A DNA stretch of 64,000 nucleotides from JAEDES01 sp045649455 (GCA_045649455.1 JAZRPV010000058.1:84727-148726); one strand, 5' to 3'; counted from the stretch's first letter, positions 17,778-28,800 are shown. Made by a program: numbers and translations. The notes: generated by a model from the letters alone, not told the origin.

Positions 17778-20463
17778 CTACTTCCACTCCCAATCTCCAA
17801 TTATACATATATACAATGTCTTCATCCGGAATTTCTCTTACAAGTCTGTAATCTATATTTCTATCTTGCAAGTTATATAAATATCCATATAAATCTAACA
17901 TTGGTAATTTTATTTTAGGATTATCCATTTCATCAATTACTTCTAAATCTCTTTCTATTTGTATAAAAGATTTAGCTGTTAAATAATTAGGAATTGCAAA
18001 TACTAATATATTCATGCTTAATGTACCAACTATTAGTAACATACCTATGTATGGTATTATTTTCTTTTTAAAGTATTTAGCTGTTATTAATGCCAACAAA
18101 ATTGTTCCTACTGTATATAAATACATTTGCGGTACATATCTAGCCCACCAACTTTCACCTACTAATATCATTGATACAATAATAGTTAGTGCTGTTATTA
18201 CTACATATTTACATTTTCTTTTTTCATTTTTATACAATTTCGGTAAACATATAATGAATACTATAGTTGTAAATATAAATGCCAAAGCAAAAAATGGTCC
18301 AAATCCAGCAATTCTTACATCAGGTCCTTGCAATTGTTCTATTTCACTTCTATATATCATTATTGGCCATTTTAAAGTAGGTTCTTTTTTACTATATTGA
18401 GTAATGTTTTCTGTTTTTGAGAATAATGACCAGACAAACTTTTGTGGAATTGATATCCTATTAAATACATCGGGTTGCATCGTTGTTATAATATCTACTT
18501 TATCTTTTCCAATTAATGGATATAGTGGATTTAAATGGTCAATTGTATTTTTTACATAAGAATTGGCTCCTACTAAAAAAACAGCAATTCCAAATACAAT
18601 GATAAAGTTTCTTGTTGTTATTAAGAATTTGTTCCAAAATTCTTTTTCTTTTATATATTTTATTAACCAATAAAAATAGAATACTGCTGCTATAATACCT
18701 GAATATAATAATCCAGTAAATTTTAAATTAACAAATAAAGCAGCTGTTGCACATAACATTATCCAAATAAGTGTATTTTGTTTTCTCATTGGCTTTATTG
18801 TAAATAGCAATATTAGTTCAATTGCAAATAATATTCCCATTAAACTATCTAGATAGTAAGAAAATATTTGTGATAAAGTAATTGGATTTAACGCAACTAA
18901 TAATGATATACCTAGTGAATATATTCTTGGTATAACTTGTTTTAAAATATTATATGATATTAACACAAGCACTATAGATAATACCAAGGTTATATACTTA
19001 CCACTTTCAATATTTCCGGTCATACTATATGTTGCTGCTGCGCTAACCCATGTTGCTTTTGGATAATGCTCCATCCATAAATCTAATTTACTCTCTTTTG
19101 CTATTGGAACAACATTTGTATTTGTTTTTTGAAATTCTCTAACATCCTCATATAGTGGATTCCATCCATTTTTTATATAAGCAATTGAGGACTTGTGATA
19201 ACTGTTACCATCAACTGTTAAGTCATATGTGTGACTATATAAAAATGGCAATGCTACCATTAATAGTAAATATATTATTGATACAATTATTTTTGATTTT
19301 TTTGTATTTTTGCTTTTCCACCAATACGCAAATAGTGGTACTAATAGTCCCAATACTTGTATAAGTAATAATGCATTATTTATATTAAATATTTGCAGTA
19401 TTGAGTGTGATACTAGAACTACTAAGAAATATGATAAAAGCATTGCACTTAATTGAAACGAAGGTGCTTTGATTATATTTTTTATTTTATTATCATATGT
19501 ATCTTTTTGTACCTTTTCATTAAATAAATTATAAATAGTACAATATATTTTAGAAATAAATTTATTTTTTTCGATGGTTCTTCTTAAGAAATTTCTTCCT
19601 TCATAATATTTGTTATCTTTATAATCAGGAACTTCTTTTTTCAAATAAGAAAAAGCTTCATTAATAAATTCCATTCCTGTTTTAATATTTTCTTGATTGC
19701 GTTGTTGGATTGTGTAATTAGTTATTATTCTTACTGTTAATTTATCAACCACATCTTTCGCTTCTTGTAAACTTTTAAAACTTTTTCTGATCATATCAAC
19801 AATTTTAATAATATCAAATATCTTTTCATTTCTAACTGTTGTTTCACTTTGTTCGTGAATGACATAAAAATGTAATAATTTATTTAACTTACCAATTTTT
19901 TTAGAGTTTTTTATTGTTTCGGCAACAAATGGTGCATCTTCATATTTTAAATCTTCTACAAACTTTGTTTTATGTTTTGTTATGATCTCTCTTTTGTACA
20001 ATTTATTACAAGGTCCTAAATTAATATCAATTAATAAATTAGGATTTTCTTTTAATGATGATGCTTTAAAATCATTAATTATTACTTCTTTTAGGCCATC
20101 TGGTTCTACTCTATAAAAATCAAATACAACCATATCTAACTTATTTTTTTCTGCTGTCTCATATAATTCATTACACGCATCTTTATCTAGATAATCGTCA
20201 CTATCTAGAAACATAATATATTTTCCAGTAGCTTTTTCAATACCAAAATTTCTAGTCTTACCTATTCCTTGATTATTATTTTTGAAATACTTTATTCTTT
20301 TGTCTTTATATTCTTTTATAATTTTTTCAGAGCTATCTGTAGAACCATCATTTACTAGAATAAATTCTAATTCTTTTTTTGTTTGATTTACTAATGAATC
20401 AATACATTTATTTAAATATTTTTCCGCATTATATATTGGTACTACAATACTTATATCTGTCAT
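17752..20463 (-). CDS. GT2 glycosyltransferase fused to GT-C-like membrane domain
   Basis: The first ~240 residues are a GT2 domain: ISIVVPIYNAEKYLNKCIDS, VNDGSTDSSEK and metal site FLDSDDYLD (88-96). From about residue 335 the protein becomes a polytopic membrane domain with about eleven helices. Its large loop contains SHTYDLTVDGNSYHK and DVREFQK, with acidic residues placed as in GT-C glycosyltransferases that take polyprenyl-phosphate sugars outside. An ArnT/PMT-like role is likely. The fusion would join a cytosolic and an extracytoplasmic transfer step in one chain. It lies between the UbiA gene (26-base overlap) and another GT2 gene (1-base gap). The exact sugars are unknown. Confidence 0.82.
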   Translation of the reverse strand: MTDISIVVPIYNAEKYLNKCIDSLVNQTKKELEFILVNDGSTDSSEKIIKEYKDKRIKYFKNNNQGIGKTRNFGIEKATGKYIMFLDSDDYLDKDACNELYETAEKNKLDMVVFDFYRVEPDGLKEVIINDFKASSLKENPNLLIDINLGPCNKLYKREIITKHKTKFVEDLKYEDAPFVAETIKNSKKIGKLNKLLHFYVIHEQSETTVRNEKIFDIIKIVDMIRKSFKSLQEAKDVVDKLTVRIITNYTIQQRNQENIKTGMEFINEAFSYLKKEVPDYKDNKYYEGRNFLRRTIEKNKFISKIYCTIYNLFNEKVQKDTYDNKIKNIIKAPSFQLSAMLLSYFLVVLVSHSILQIFNINNALLLIQVLGLLVPLFAYWWKSKNTKKSKIIVSIIYLLLMVALPFLYSHTYDLTVDGNSYHKSSIAYIKNGWNPLYEDVREFQKTNTNVVPIAKESKLDLWMEHYPKATWVSAAATYSMTGNIESGKYITLVLSIVLVLISYNILKQVIPRIYSLGISLLVALNPITLSQIFSYYLDSLMGILFAIELILLFTIKPMRKQNTLIWIMLCATAALFVNLKFTGLLYSGIIAAVFYFYWLIKYIKEKEFWNKFLITTRNFIIVFGIAVFLVGANSYVKNTIDHLNPLYPLIGKDKVDIITTMQPDVFNRISIPQKFVWSLFSKTENITQYSKKEPTLKWPIMIYRSEIEQLQGPDVRIAGFGPFFALAFIFTTIVFIICLPKLYKNEKRKCKYVVITALTIIVSMILVGESWWARYVPQMYLYTVGTILLALITAKYFKKKIIPYIGMLLIVGTLSMNILVFAIPNYLTAKSFIQIERDLEVIDEMDNPKIKLPMLDLYGYLYNLQDRNIDYRLVREIPDEDIVYMYNWRLGVEVDEEVSKTD

Positions 20464-20464
20464 G

Positions 20465-21394
20465 TTATACCCACTTTCCTAATGTTTTATAATATAATTT
20501 TGGTGATATCTTTAATAATAATTTTTTTATTTTTCGTGGAAGTGTATCATCTAAAACATTATCATATGCTTTTTCTTGTTTTAAACATTTTTGATATTTT
20601 CGATAATCTTTTCCTTTTAATGTACATGACTTTAAAATAATACTATTTGCTACAAAACTTTTAAATGCTTTACTATTTATGTTTGTTTTATCAATTTCAC
20701 TTATTAGGAATCTATAATGTTCTAACATATCTAAAGCTTTTTTCTTTGTCTTTTCATAACTAGTTGAATTCATTGTACTACCAGTTCTTTGGATATAGTT
20801 ATATCCAATATATTCAATACTATTTACTAATTCTGCTTTTATAATTATTAATGGTATAAGCCCATAATCTTCATGTACTAGTCCTGGTTTAAATTGAAAT
20901 TTATTTTTATTCCAATATTCTCTTTTTATTGCATATGGACATGCTGCATCAACAATGTGATATTTACAAATTTCTTCAAATGCTTTTTCACCAGTCAAAC
21001 CTTTAAATCCCTTTTCTTTATACTCAATAATTCCATCTTGTTCTTCATAAATTTCTTTCATTTGAAATCTTACAACGTCTGGCTTATTTTTTAGGCTCTT
21101 ATTAATTTGATTTAATAAGTCTTTTTCCCAATAGTCATCCGAGTCTAAGAAAATAAGGTATTCTCCTTTTGCTTTTTTTATACCATTATTTCTAGCAGTA
21201 CTTTGTCCTTGATTTTTTTGTTCAATCACTTTGACATCATAATTCTTTACTATATCCATACTTTTATCTGGTGTTCCATCATTTATAATGATCACTTCAA
21301 AATCTTTAAAACTTTGATTAAATACACTTTCAAGACATTTTTTGATATACTTTTCTACCTTATATACTGGAATTATAATACTGAATTTTGGCAT
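20465..21394 (-). CDS. GT2 family glycosyltransferase
   Basis: The 309-residue enzyme has FSIIIPVYKVEKYIKKCLES, IINDGTPDKSMDI, GQSTARNNGIKKAKGEY and the DXD-type site FLDSDDYWEKD. These mark a capsule/EPS GT2 enzyme (EpsH/EpsJ-like). VHEDYGLIPLIIIKA in the second half corresponds to the catalytic-base ED region. It has no membrane helix. GAGGTGATATA precedes the ATG, which overlaps the stop of the polymerase/GT4 gene by one base. It is the second gene of the long unit starting at 23712. Confidence 0.9.
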   Translation of the reverse strand: MPKFSIIIPVYKVEKYIKKCLESVFNQSFKDFEVIIINDGTPDKSMDIVKNYDVKVIEQKNQGQSTARNNGIKKAKGEYLIFLDSDDYWEKDLLNQINKSLKNKPDVVRFQMKEIYEEQDGIIEYKEKGFKGLTGEKAFEEICKYHIVDAACPYAIKREYWNKNKFQFKPGLVHEDYGLIPLIIIKAELVNSIEYIGYNYIQRTGSTMNSTSYEKTKKKALDMLEHYRFLISEIDKTNINSKAFKSFVANSIILKSCTLKGKDYRKYQKCLKQEKAYDNVLDDTLPRKIKKLLLKISPKLYYKTLGKWV

Positions 21395-23712
21395 TATATC
21401 ACCTCATCAAATACTTCTTCAATTTTAAGCATTCTCTTCTTTTGAATTTCTTCTAAATCAACTTTTTTAAAATTTTTCTTTATCTTATTATCTAGAATAT
21501 CTTTAACTTCTTTAGCCATTTTCTTTTCGTCTTTTGATACAATATAAGCAAAATCTTTTCCAATATTCATTGCTTCATCAGACACATCTATTGTTGTAAT
21601 AATTTTTGTACCTAATACTATTGATTCTAAATAAACAACAGGATATCCTTCATAGTCAGAAGTTAATATTGTATAATCCGCTTGTTTCATATACGGATAT
21701 GGATTTTGTTTTTTTCCAAAGAATGTTACTCTTGATGTTAATTTATTCTTCTTGACATATTCTTCATATAATTCTCTATCTGGTCCGTCTCCTATTACCC
21801 ATAATTCTGTTCCATCTATTTCTTTTATTACATTTAACGCTCTTCTCATCTTCTTAGATGCATCTTCTAATCTTCCTACAAATATAAATAGTATAGTATT
21901 CTTCTTCTTTTTGGCATTTATTTTTTCTAAAGATCCTTTTTTTATGGATTCTATATCATTAAAATTATTAATTGTAATACACTTATTTTCATATTCAGGA
22001 TATTTTTTTATGAAGTCTCTTCTTGCCTCATTTGCTACAAATATTATCTTTTTAAATTTACTAATATTTCTTGATTCAAAGAAACTTTTAAATTCATTTA
22101 TATCCTCATAAATATATGTATAATTACTATGAATATAAAATGCCGTATTTGTTGAAGCCATTAAAGATAACTTATTACCACTATAACTGTAAGTAGCATA
22201 GCATATACTACAGTCATAATTGTTATATTCTAATATAGCAAATAATAATTTTCTGGACATGTTTATTAATTTTCTTAAAAATACATTTTTATTATTAGAA
22301 ACTTTTACTTCTATAATATTAGCTTTAGGAGTTATTATTGGTAAGAATATACCTTTCTTTTCTTCTACTATTACATCTACATCATATTTTCTATAATCTA
22401 TTCTATTTAGTAAATTAACTAAAGCCTTTTCTATTCCTCCGATATCAAAATTATATGTTGTGAATAAAACTCTCTTCTTATTTCTTTTTGCCAACATAAT
22501 AATTAAAATTGCTGCAATAAGGCTTACTGCTGGACCTGTTATTATGTGACCAGTAAACATTGATAAAACTAGTATTAATAATAGTGCTACTAATTGCATA
22601 CATCTTGTATATGTTGTTTTTTGTTTTACTTTAAATATTTGTGATAATACATATAGATAAATTCCAAAGTATAATGCAAATCCAATTATTCCGTGTGAAT
22701 AAAATATATCAAAATAATCCATTTCAATTGCTTTAGTTACTTTATTTTTATGAGTATATCCAATACCAAATATTTTTTCATATGCAGATGATTTTAAATA
22801 TAAATCATTTTTGTTTTCTAAGAAAGTTAATCTTTGACTAAAGATAAAATGATCTACTAATTCATATTCAGTAAACACTTCAAATACATTGTCTACTTCT
22901 AAATAATCTAAATGTATTTCAATATTTTTATAAAAGTTTGTTTTTGGTAAAACTAAAATTAGACTAGCAAATCCTACTAGGATTAATACTACAGAATAAA
23001 TAATTGGTTTGTATGTTTTCTTCTTTATACAATGATACATATAATATATAAAGATAGAACCTAAAGTTATACATAATGATAATAATGGAGTTTTTGTTCC
23101 CATCATAAGAATAACAATTAAATATACTAATAACATTAAACCTTTAATTAAATATTTATTTTTTCCTAGTATTAAAATAAACATTATTGGTGTTAATAAA
23201 GATATAATTCCACTTATTTCATTTGCCGAATTATAAAAACCTAATGTACCAATTTTTGCAATTTGATATGTTTTAAATCCTATATTTAAAAGACTAGGTA
23301 TAAAGATACACATTAAATATGTGAATAATGTTATTACTAAAGTTAAGTTGCTTACTTTTATTTCATTTCTAATTTCATATAAAGATATTAATAATATTGG
23401 AAAATAGAAAGCTTTAACCAAACCTTGAATCTCTGCAAAATAACTTCCATCTTTATAAATAAATATTCCGATTAGATAAAGTATGGAGTAAAAAATAATA
23501 CTTATATATATCCATAAACTTAATTTCTTTTTAAACACAAATGTTGTTACATACATTATTAATGCCAAGAATAAAATTCTTATAATAATTCCAATTGTAA
23601 TATTAAAATCTAATAAGTTAACACATAATCCGGTAATTAAATCTAAAATTGGTTGTAACAGTATAAAGATACTTACAATTTTACTAATATTTTTTTCAAG
23701 ATATTTATTCAT
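21394..23712 (-). CDS. O-antigen ligase/polymerase-like membrane domain fused to GT4 glycosyltransferase
   Basis: Residues 1 to about 410 form roughly twelve membrane helices with a long external loop (about 255-340). This pattern, with FYNSANEISGIISLLTPI and MGTKTPLLSLCITLGS, is like Wzy polymerases and WaaL ligases. From KRVLFTTYNFDIGGIEKALV (about 413) the remainder is a complete GT4 domain: FVGRLEDASKKM, VIGDGPDRELYEEYVKK and the donor motif DYEGYPVVYLESIVLGTK. Ligase/polymerase plus GT4 in one chain is uncommon and suggests that chain elongation is tied to polymerisation. AGGGTGACG precedes the ATG. It is the promoter-proximal gene of the operon. Confidence 0.85.
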   Translation of the reverse strand: MNKYLEKNISKIVSIFILLQPILDLITGLCVNLLDFNITIGIIIRILFLALIMYVTTFVFKKKLSLWIYISIIFYSILYLIGIFIYKDGSYFAEIQGLVKAFYFPILLISLYEIRNEIKVSNLTLVITLFTYLMCIFIPSLLNIGFKTYQIAKIGTLGFYNSANEISGIISLLTPIMFILILGKNKYLIKGLMLLVYLIVILMMGTKTPLLSLCITLGSIFIYYMYHCIKKKTYKPIIYSVVLILVGFASLILVLPKTNFYKNIEIHLDYLEVDNVFEVFTEYELVDHFIFSQRLTFLENKNDLYLKSSAYEKIFGIGYTHKNKVTKAIEMDYFDIFYSHGIIGFALYFGIYLYVLSQIFKVKQKTTYTRCMQLVALLLILVLSMFTGHIITGPAVSLIAAILIIMLAKRNKKRVLFTTYNFDIGGIEKALVNLLNRIDYRKYDVDVIVEEKKGIFLPIITPKANIIEVKVSNNKNVFLRKLINMSRKLLFAILEYNNYDCSICYATYSYSGNKLSLMASTNTAFYIHSNYTYIYEDINEFKSFFESRNISKFKKIIFVANEARRDFIKKYPEYENKCITINNFNDIESIKKGSLEKINAKKKKNTILFIFVGRLEDASKKMRRALNVIKEIDGTELWVIGDGPDRELYEEYVKKNKLTSRVTFFGKKQNPYPYMKQADYTILTSDYEGYPVVYLESIVLGTKIITTIDVSDEAMNIGKDFAYIVSKDEKKMAKEVKDILDNKIKKNFKKVDLEEIQKKRMLKIEEVFDEVI

Positions 23713-23749
23713 CTACGTCACCCTCTAATAATAATCATTTCCTTTTTTA

Positions 23750-23778
23750 ATTATAACATTTATAAAATTGGTTGTAAA
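23750..23778 (-). promoter_or_regulatory. Promoter for the 23712-to-15372 polysaccharide operon
   Basis: On the minus strand TTTACA (complement of 23773-23778), 17-base spacer, TATAAT (complement of 23750-23755). The leader is about 30 bases. Confidence 0.8.
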
Positions 23779-23804
23779 ATTATTATTAACTACTAGTCTT
23801 TTTA

Positions 23805-23833
23805 TTTATCTTTTATTCATTTTATTATATAAT
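23805..23833 (+). promoter_or_regulatory. Possible promoter for the PASTA membrane protein
   Basis: A perfect -10 TATAAT at 23828-23833 is preceded by a weak -35 TTTATC (23805-23810) at 17 bases. GAGGTGAAGC follows before the ATG at 23872. Confidence 0.4.
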
Positions 23834-23871
23834 GATAATATCAGATATTATATATAAGATTGAGGTGAAGC

Positions 23872-25815
23872 ATGAGTAAGAAAAAAAAGAAAAAGAATAA
23901 ACAAAATACTTCTGTTAGTGAAGAAGTTAAAATAGAAGAAGAAATTCAAGAAACTGAAGAGTCAATCGAAGAGGATGACCTAACTGCAGTAGAAGAAGAT
24001 TCTAGTGATGAGATTATTGCAAATGAGGAAATCATAGAATATGAAGAAGAAGTTCCTGAAGTTGTTGCTACTAAGGTAGTTAATAATAAGAAGAAATATG
24101 ATCCTACTATTTGTAATATGTTACTTATATTTGTACTATTGTGTAGTTTAGGTCATTTAGTTGGTAAATTAATAATTGGAGATGATGTTGTTATGAACTT
24201 AATTGGTTCGATGATTTTACTTTTATTCTCTATGGCATTTATTTTACTTGGATTTAATTCTGGTAAGAGAAAAAAGAAATATGTGATACTTGGTTCTTTC
24301 CTACTAATATTATTCTTTGTGTTTAGTTTAGGAAGTAGTTATTTTAGTATAAATAATCAAGTTATTAATTTCTCTAATATGAAGTTAACTGAGGCAGTTA
24401 AATGGTTTGAAAATAAAGATATAGAATTAGTTCAAATATATGAGTATAGCGATATGATTGATGAGTATCACGTTATAAGTCAAGATGTTAAGGCTGGCAG
24501 TTTAATTAATAAAACTAAGTCAATTACTCTATCTATTAGTGAAGGACCTAATCCGAATAAAATGGTTGCTATTCCTAGTATGGTTGGATGGACAAGTGAT
24601 CAAGTATTAGAATTTGTACTAAATAATAAATTATCAAATGTTAATGTTTCATTTGTTACTTCTGATGGTATGGCTGATACAGTTATTAAACAAAGTAAAG
24701 TTGGAAATCTTGCAAGAAATGAAAAATTAGAAATTGAATTTTCTTTAGGAGAAGGAAATGCTTTAGAAGAAATTAAGTTAATTGATTTTAAAAAGAAATC
24801 TGAATTTGAAAGTATTTTCTACATGAAAAAAAATCAAGTTAAATATGAAATAAAATATGCTTTCTCTGATAGTATTAAGAAAGGATATGTAATTAAACAA
24901 AGTATTAATGCTGGTAAAACAGTTAATATTAAAAACGATAAAGTTGTTATTACTATTAGTAAAGGTCCTGAAATTAAGATAGCTGAACTTAGAGGTATGT
25001 CAATGAGTGATATTACTGACTGGGTTATTGATAATAAATTAAAACTTGAATTTACTGATAAGTATGATGATAGTACAAAAGAAAATCATGTTATTAGTGC
25101 TAACTACTCTAATGGAGATGTTGTTGAAGAAGGTACTGTTATTAAGATTGTTATTTCTAAAGGTAAATTAACAATGCCTAAGTTTGAAACTCTTAATGAG
25201 TATAGAGAATGGGTTAATAAATATAATATTAATTCTGAAGAAAAACATGAATTTAGTGATACAGTTGCTGTTGGTAATATTATTAGATTCTCTCATAAAG
25301 AAGGAGATGTTATTAAGAATACTGATACAGTTGTAGTAACAATTAGTGATGGTAAAAGGATTAGTGTTCCTAACGTTGTTGGTATCAGTAAAGATAGTGC
25401 TGCTAGTAAATTAAAAAATGCTGGCTTAGGGTATAATTTTGTTTATAGTTATAGTGATAGTGTTGCAAAAGGGAATACAATTAGACAATCAATTAGTGCT
25501 GGTTCTGGAGTTAGTCAAGGAACAGTAGTTACAGTTACAGTAAGTAATGGTAAGAAACCTTATACTCCACCTACTCCAACTGCTCCAAGTTGTGATAAAT
25601 CTAAAGGTTCTGCTTTAAATATCCAATATGGTTCATCTGGAAGCCAAACAGTATCTATGATTAAACAAATGAATCCAAATCACAAGTTCTCATTTAATTA
25701 TGTTACATCATGTCCTAATGGAAGTATTGCTCCTGGTTCTGTATGTAATGGAGCTAGTTTAGATGGTGTATGGAAAAACTATTGTGATACTATAACAGTT
25801 ACAGTTATTAAATAA
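23872..25815 (+). CDS. Membrane protein with six PASTA domains, no kinase
   Basis: The 647-residue protein has a Lys-rich then acidic cytoplasmic head (1-75) and three membrane helices (about 82-102, 108-128, 138-158). Six PASTA-type repeats follow, at about 165-224, 231-295, 302-364, 368-430, 433-494 and 497-560. A Pro/Thr linker leads to a small C-terminal domain with four Cys. PASTA domains bind wall muropeptides or lipid II and usually hang from Ser/Thr kinases or PBPs, but no kinase or transpeptidase domain is present. The last repeat (VPNVVGISKDSAASKLKNAG) is closest to the consensus. It is convergent with the glucosaminidase gene. It is probably a wall-sensing or scaffolding protein. 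Confidence 0.88.
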   Translation: MSKKKKKKNKQNTSVSEEVKIEEEIQETEESIEEDDLTAVEEDSSDEIIANEEIIEYEEEVPEVVATKVVNNKKKYDPTICNMLLIFVLLCSLGHLVGKLIIGDDVVMNLIGSMILLLFSMAFILLGFNSGKRKKKYVILGSFLLILFFVFSLGSSYFSINNQVINFSNMKLTEAVKWFENKDIELVQIYEYSDMIDEYHVISQDVKAGSLINKTKSITLSISEGPNPNKMVAIPSMVGWTSDQVLEFVLNNKLSNVNVSFVTSDGMADTVIKQSKVGNLARNEKLEIEFSLGEGNALEEIKLIDFKKKSEFESIFYMKKNQVKYEIKYAFSDSIKKGYVIKQSINAGKTVNIKNDKVVITISKGPEIKIAELRGMSMSDITDWVIDNKLKLEFTDKYDDSTKENHVISANYSNGDVVEEGTVIKIVISKGKLTMPKFETLNEYREWVNKYNINSEEKHEFSDTVAVGNIIRFSHKEGDVIKNTDTVVVTISDGKRISVPNVVGISKDSAASKLKNAGLGYNFVYSYSDSVAKGNTIRQSISAGSGVSQGTVVTVTVSNGKKPYTPPTPTAPSCDKSKGSALNIQYGSSGSQTVSMIKQMNPNHKFSFNYVTSCPNGSIAPGSVCNGASLDGVWKNYCDTITVTVIK

Positions 25816-25817
25816 TA

Positions 25818-25848
25818 AAAAGATAGATTAATTTCTATCTTTTTTTTG
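25818..25848 (+). terminator. Terminator after PASTA gene
   Basis: An AAAGATAG.../CTATCTTT stem is followed by eight T residues on the plus strand. It is back-to-back with the minus-strand terminator at 25850-25877. Confidence 0.85.
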
Positions 25849-25849
25849 T

Positions 25850-25877
25850 ATAAAAAATAGAGGATTTCTCCTCTATT
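25850..25877 (-). terminator. Terminator after glucosaminidase gene
   Basis: AAATAGAGGA.../TCCTCTATTT stem with U-run on the minus strand. It overlaps the stop of the 25873-29397 gene. Confidence 0.85.
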
Positions 25878-28800
25878 TTGTCACTTTCATTTCTATTCTA
25901 TTTCCTTTTGATAAGTTAATAGAGAATGAATAGTTTTTACCATTAATTGTTTTCTTAACACTATCTAGACTTCTTCCAAGTTTTTCAGTAAATTCAGAAT
26001 AATCTGTAATGTTAGAGCTTGTTGTAATATAAATAACATACTCTCCTACTGGAATGTCTGAAATATCTATTTTCTTATCAAACCAAGCTTTTGTTTTATC
26101 TAATTTATCATCTACTGGTAAGAATACTTGATAATTTCCATTAGTAATACTATCTAATGCTTTAGTATATTTCTTATATGTTGTTTTTTCTTCAAACACA
26201 ATATTTCTTGTTACTTTAGTATCTTTTGATAAGTTCATTCCATATGAATAACTGTTACCTCTTAGATATAAGTAATTATCCTTAAATTCAAAGTTTGTAT
26301 ATTTTGTATATTGATTATAAATATAAGAACTGTTTTTGTCAGCAATCGCTTCATCTCTTACTTTTAATTCTACATATGAAGTTGCAGTATCATAATTATT
26401 ACTGATTGTTGCTTCATTTGTTTTACTTGCTACTTTTGTTGCTTGTTGTTTATAAGCATTGTTATTTACTAATTCTTTTACATAGTATTTATCTGTTTCA
26501 GCATAAGCATAGAATTGATAATTACCTACTGGTAAGTTATCTACATCTACTTCTGCATTAAACCATGAGTATGTATAATCTTTTCCATCCGGACTATAAA
26601 CAGCTTTAGGAATATCTGCTTTATTAGTTATTCTTGTTCCTGTTACTTTTACTTCTTCTTTTGTATCAATATTTACAAAAATTAAAGTGTATTTAATATC
26701 TACATTTAAATTATTATCTATTCCATAGATTGCTTCATATCCTTGAATTAGAAGTTTATTATTTTGTGTCTTAATATAATTTAAATTGAATAGTCCATTT
26801 GCTTCTACTTTTTGTTGTTCTTTAACTGTAATTTTTACTGTCTTTGTTACTGTTTGATTGAAACTATCAGTTACTTGATATGTTACTGAATATGTTCCAA
26901 CTACTTTAGTATTAACATTATTACTTGTTACTTTAATATTAGTTATTTTTCCATCTTCTGGATCTGTTGCAGTTACTCCATCTAATGCATTAAATGTTGA
27001 ATTTAAATTAATTGTTTTATCTTTTGCATTAATTGATGGTTTTTGATTTTGTGTAACTGTTACAGTTATTTCTTTTATTGTTGTTTCTTTACTTGAATCT
27101 GTTACTTGATATTTTACTTTGTATGTTCCAACAACTTTATTATTTACATTAGTTTCTACTACTTGAATACTCGATGTTAAATTACCATCTTCTTCGTCAG
27201 TTGCAGTTACATCTTTTTTAGCATCAAATGTTTGTCCTTGAACGATTGTTTTGTTTGAGGCATTAATTACCGGTGCTTTATTGGCAACTGTTGTTGTATG
27301 AACTTCATGCGTTACATATTGGGCAGCTGCTAAAGTCCATCCAAATTCATTTGATGTTCCACTTAAATTATATGGAATCTTATACCATGAGTATCCATCT
27401 ACTTGTTTTGTTTCAAGAATTGGTACAATTGCATATTTATATAATCCACCTATTTTTGTAGATGCTGAATCAACTGTGTTGTAGTTTACCCATGTATAAG
27501 CATTTTGATTTGGAACATCAACTGATACTTTAGAATATTTACCGGCTACTTCTTTTATTGTATCTGCTGGTACCCAATGTTCATCATTATTCATATAATC
27601 TGATGTTACTAAATATGATACTGCTTTTTTAGTTTCATCATATGCAATGGCATGAATAATTACATATCTATTATTTAATAACTTTTGATTTTTTACTTGT
27701 GTTAAAGTTGAATCATAATAATATGATGTTTCTTTTACTGATAATCCTATTTTTGGAGATAGAACTGTATCTTTAATCATTAAATCGTATGTATAGCTTT
27801 TATCTTGATATTCAAATACATCATTAGGAGATTTATATCCATCTTTTGCTGTATTTATTTTCTTTACATATGCTGCTGGTACGTAGGCATATGAATTCCA
27901 GTTATAGTTTGAACCTGCTGGTAATTCATTAAAGTTGGCATCTAAATTTATATCACTAACTATTTTATACCAAGTAGCATCACCATTTACTGTATGTCCT
28001 TCTTTTTCTCCGATGATAACAACTGCATCATCTTTTTCCGGATATGTATATAAGAATTTTGATGATGGTGTAGCGTCTGCTCTAGCATCAACAGGAGCAA
28101 CTACAACACCTAATTGATAATAGTCATAGTCTTGTAAACCTAATGCTGCATCCATTGCATAATAGTTAGCAGCCATCTTTTCACTCCAATAAGTATCAGA
28201 TGCATATTTAACATTCATACCTATTCCTTTGTCACCAAATTGTGGTCCAAAGTAACGCCAATCTCTAGCATGTGCATATCCATAAGTTATCCATTTACTT
28301 GCATAACCTAAAATACTGCTTGAGAATGTTGCATACCATTTTGCAGATTCTCCTGGTGAGGAATCAACTGCATCTAATCCAAATCCATTATTTTTATTTA
28401 TACTGATTGGACTTTTTCCATTACCTGTTTCATTTCTACTTAAACTTAGTGATAATAAAGCATTTGCTCCTCCCGCTTCTTGAGCGTGATAGAAGTATGT
28501 TCCCATTCCATATAGTTTTGATCTTCCGCCACCGGCTGCTGAACCATACACATCTCCTGTATATCCTAAGTTCTCCCTAATATATTTATCAATATTAATA
28601 CTAGAATAGTTTGTTTTAGTATGATTTGATAAATACATATAATAGTTAAAATATTCTTTATCTTTATTTACTGCATTATTAAAGTTACCTGCTTTGTAAT
28701 CTTTAATCATTGTTTTTATATCTTTATAAAAGTAATGTCCATCATAACTATAATAAGTTCCTGCTTCTAACATACTTGGTTTAGGACCAATTACACTTCC

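Noticed and set aside
13789..23700. Plus-strand open frames inside the minus-strand polysaccharide genes, for example at 18014-18400
   Set aside because: They lack ribosome sites and recognisable motifs and lie opposite well-supported genes.
23872..25815. Ser/Thr kinase gene with PASTA repeats
   Set aside because: No kinase motifs (GxGxxG, HRD, DFG) are present before the repeats.
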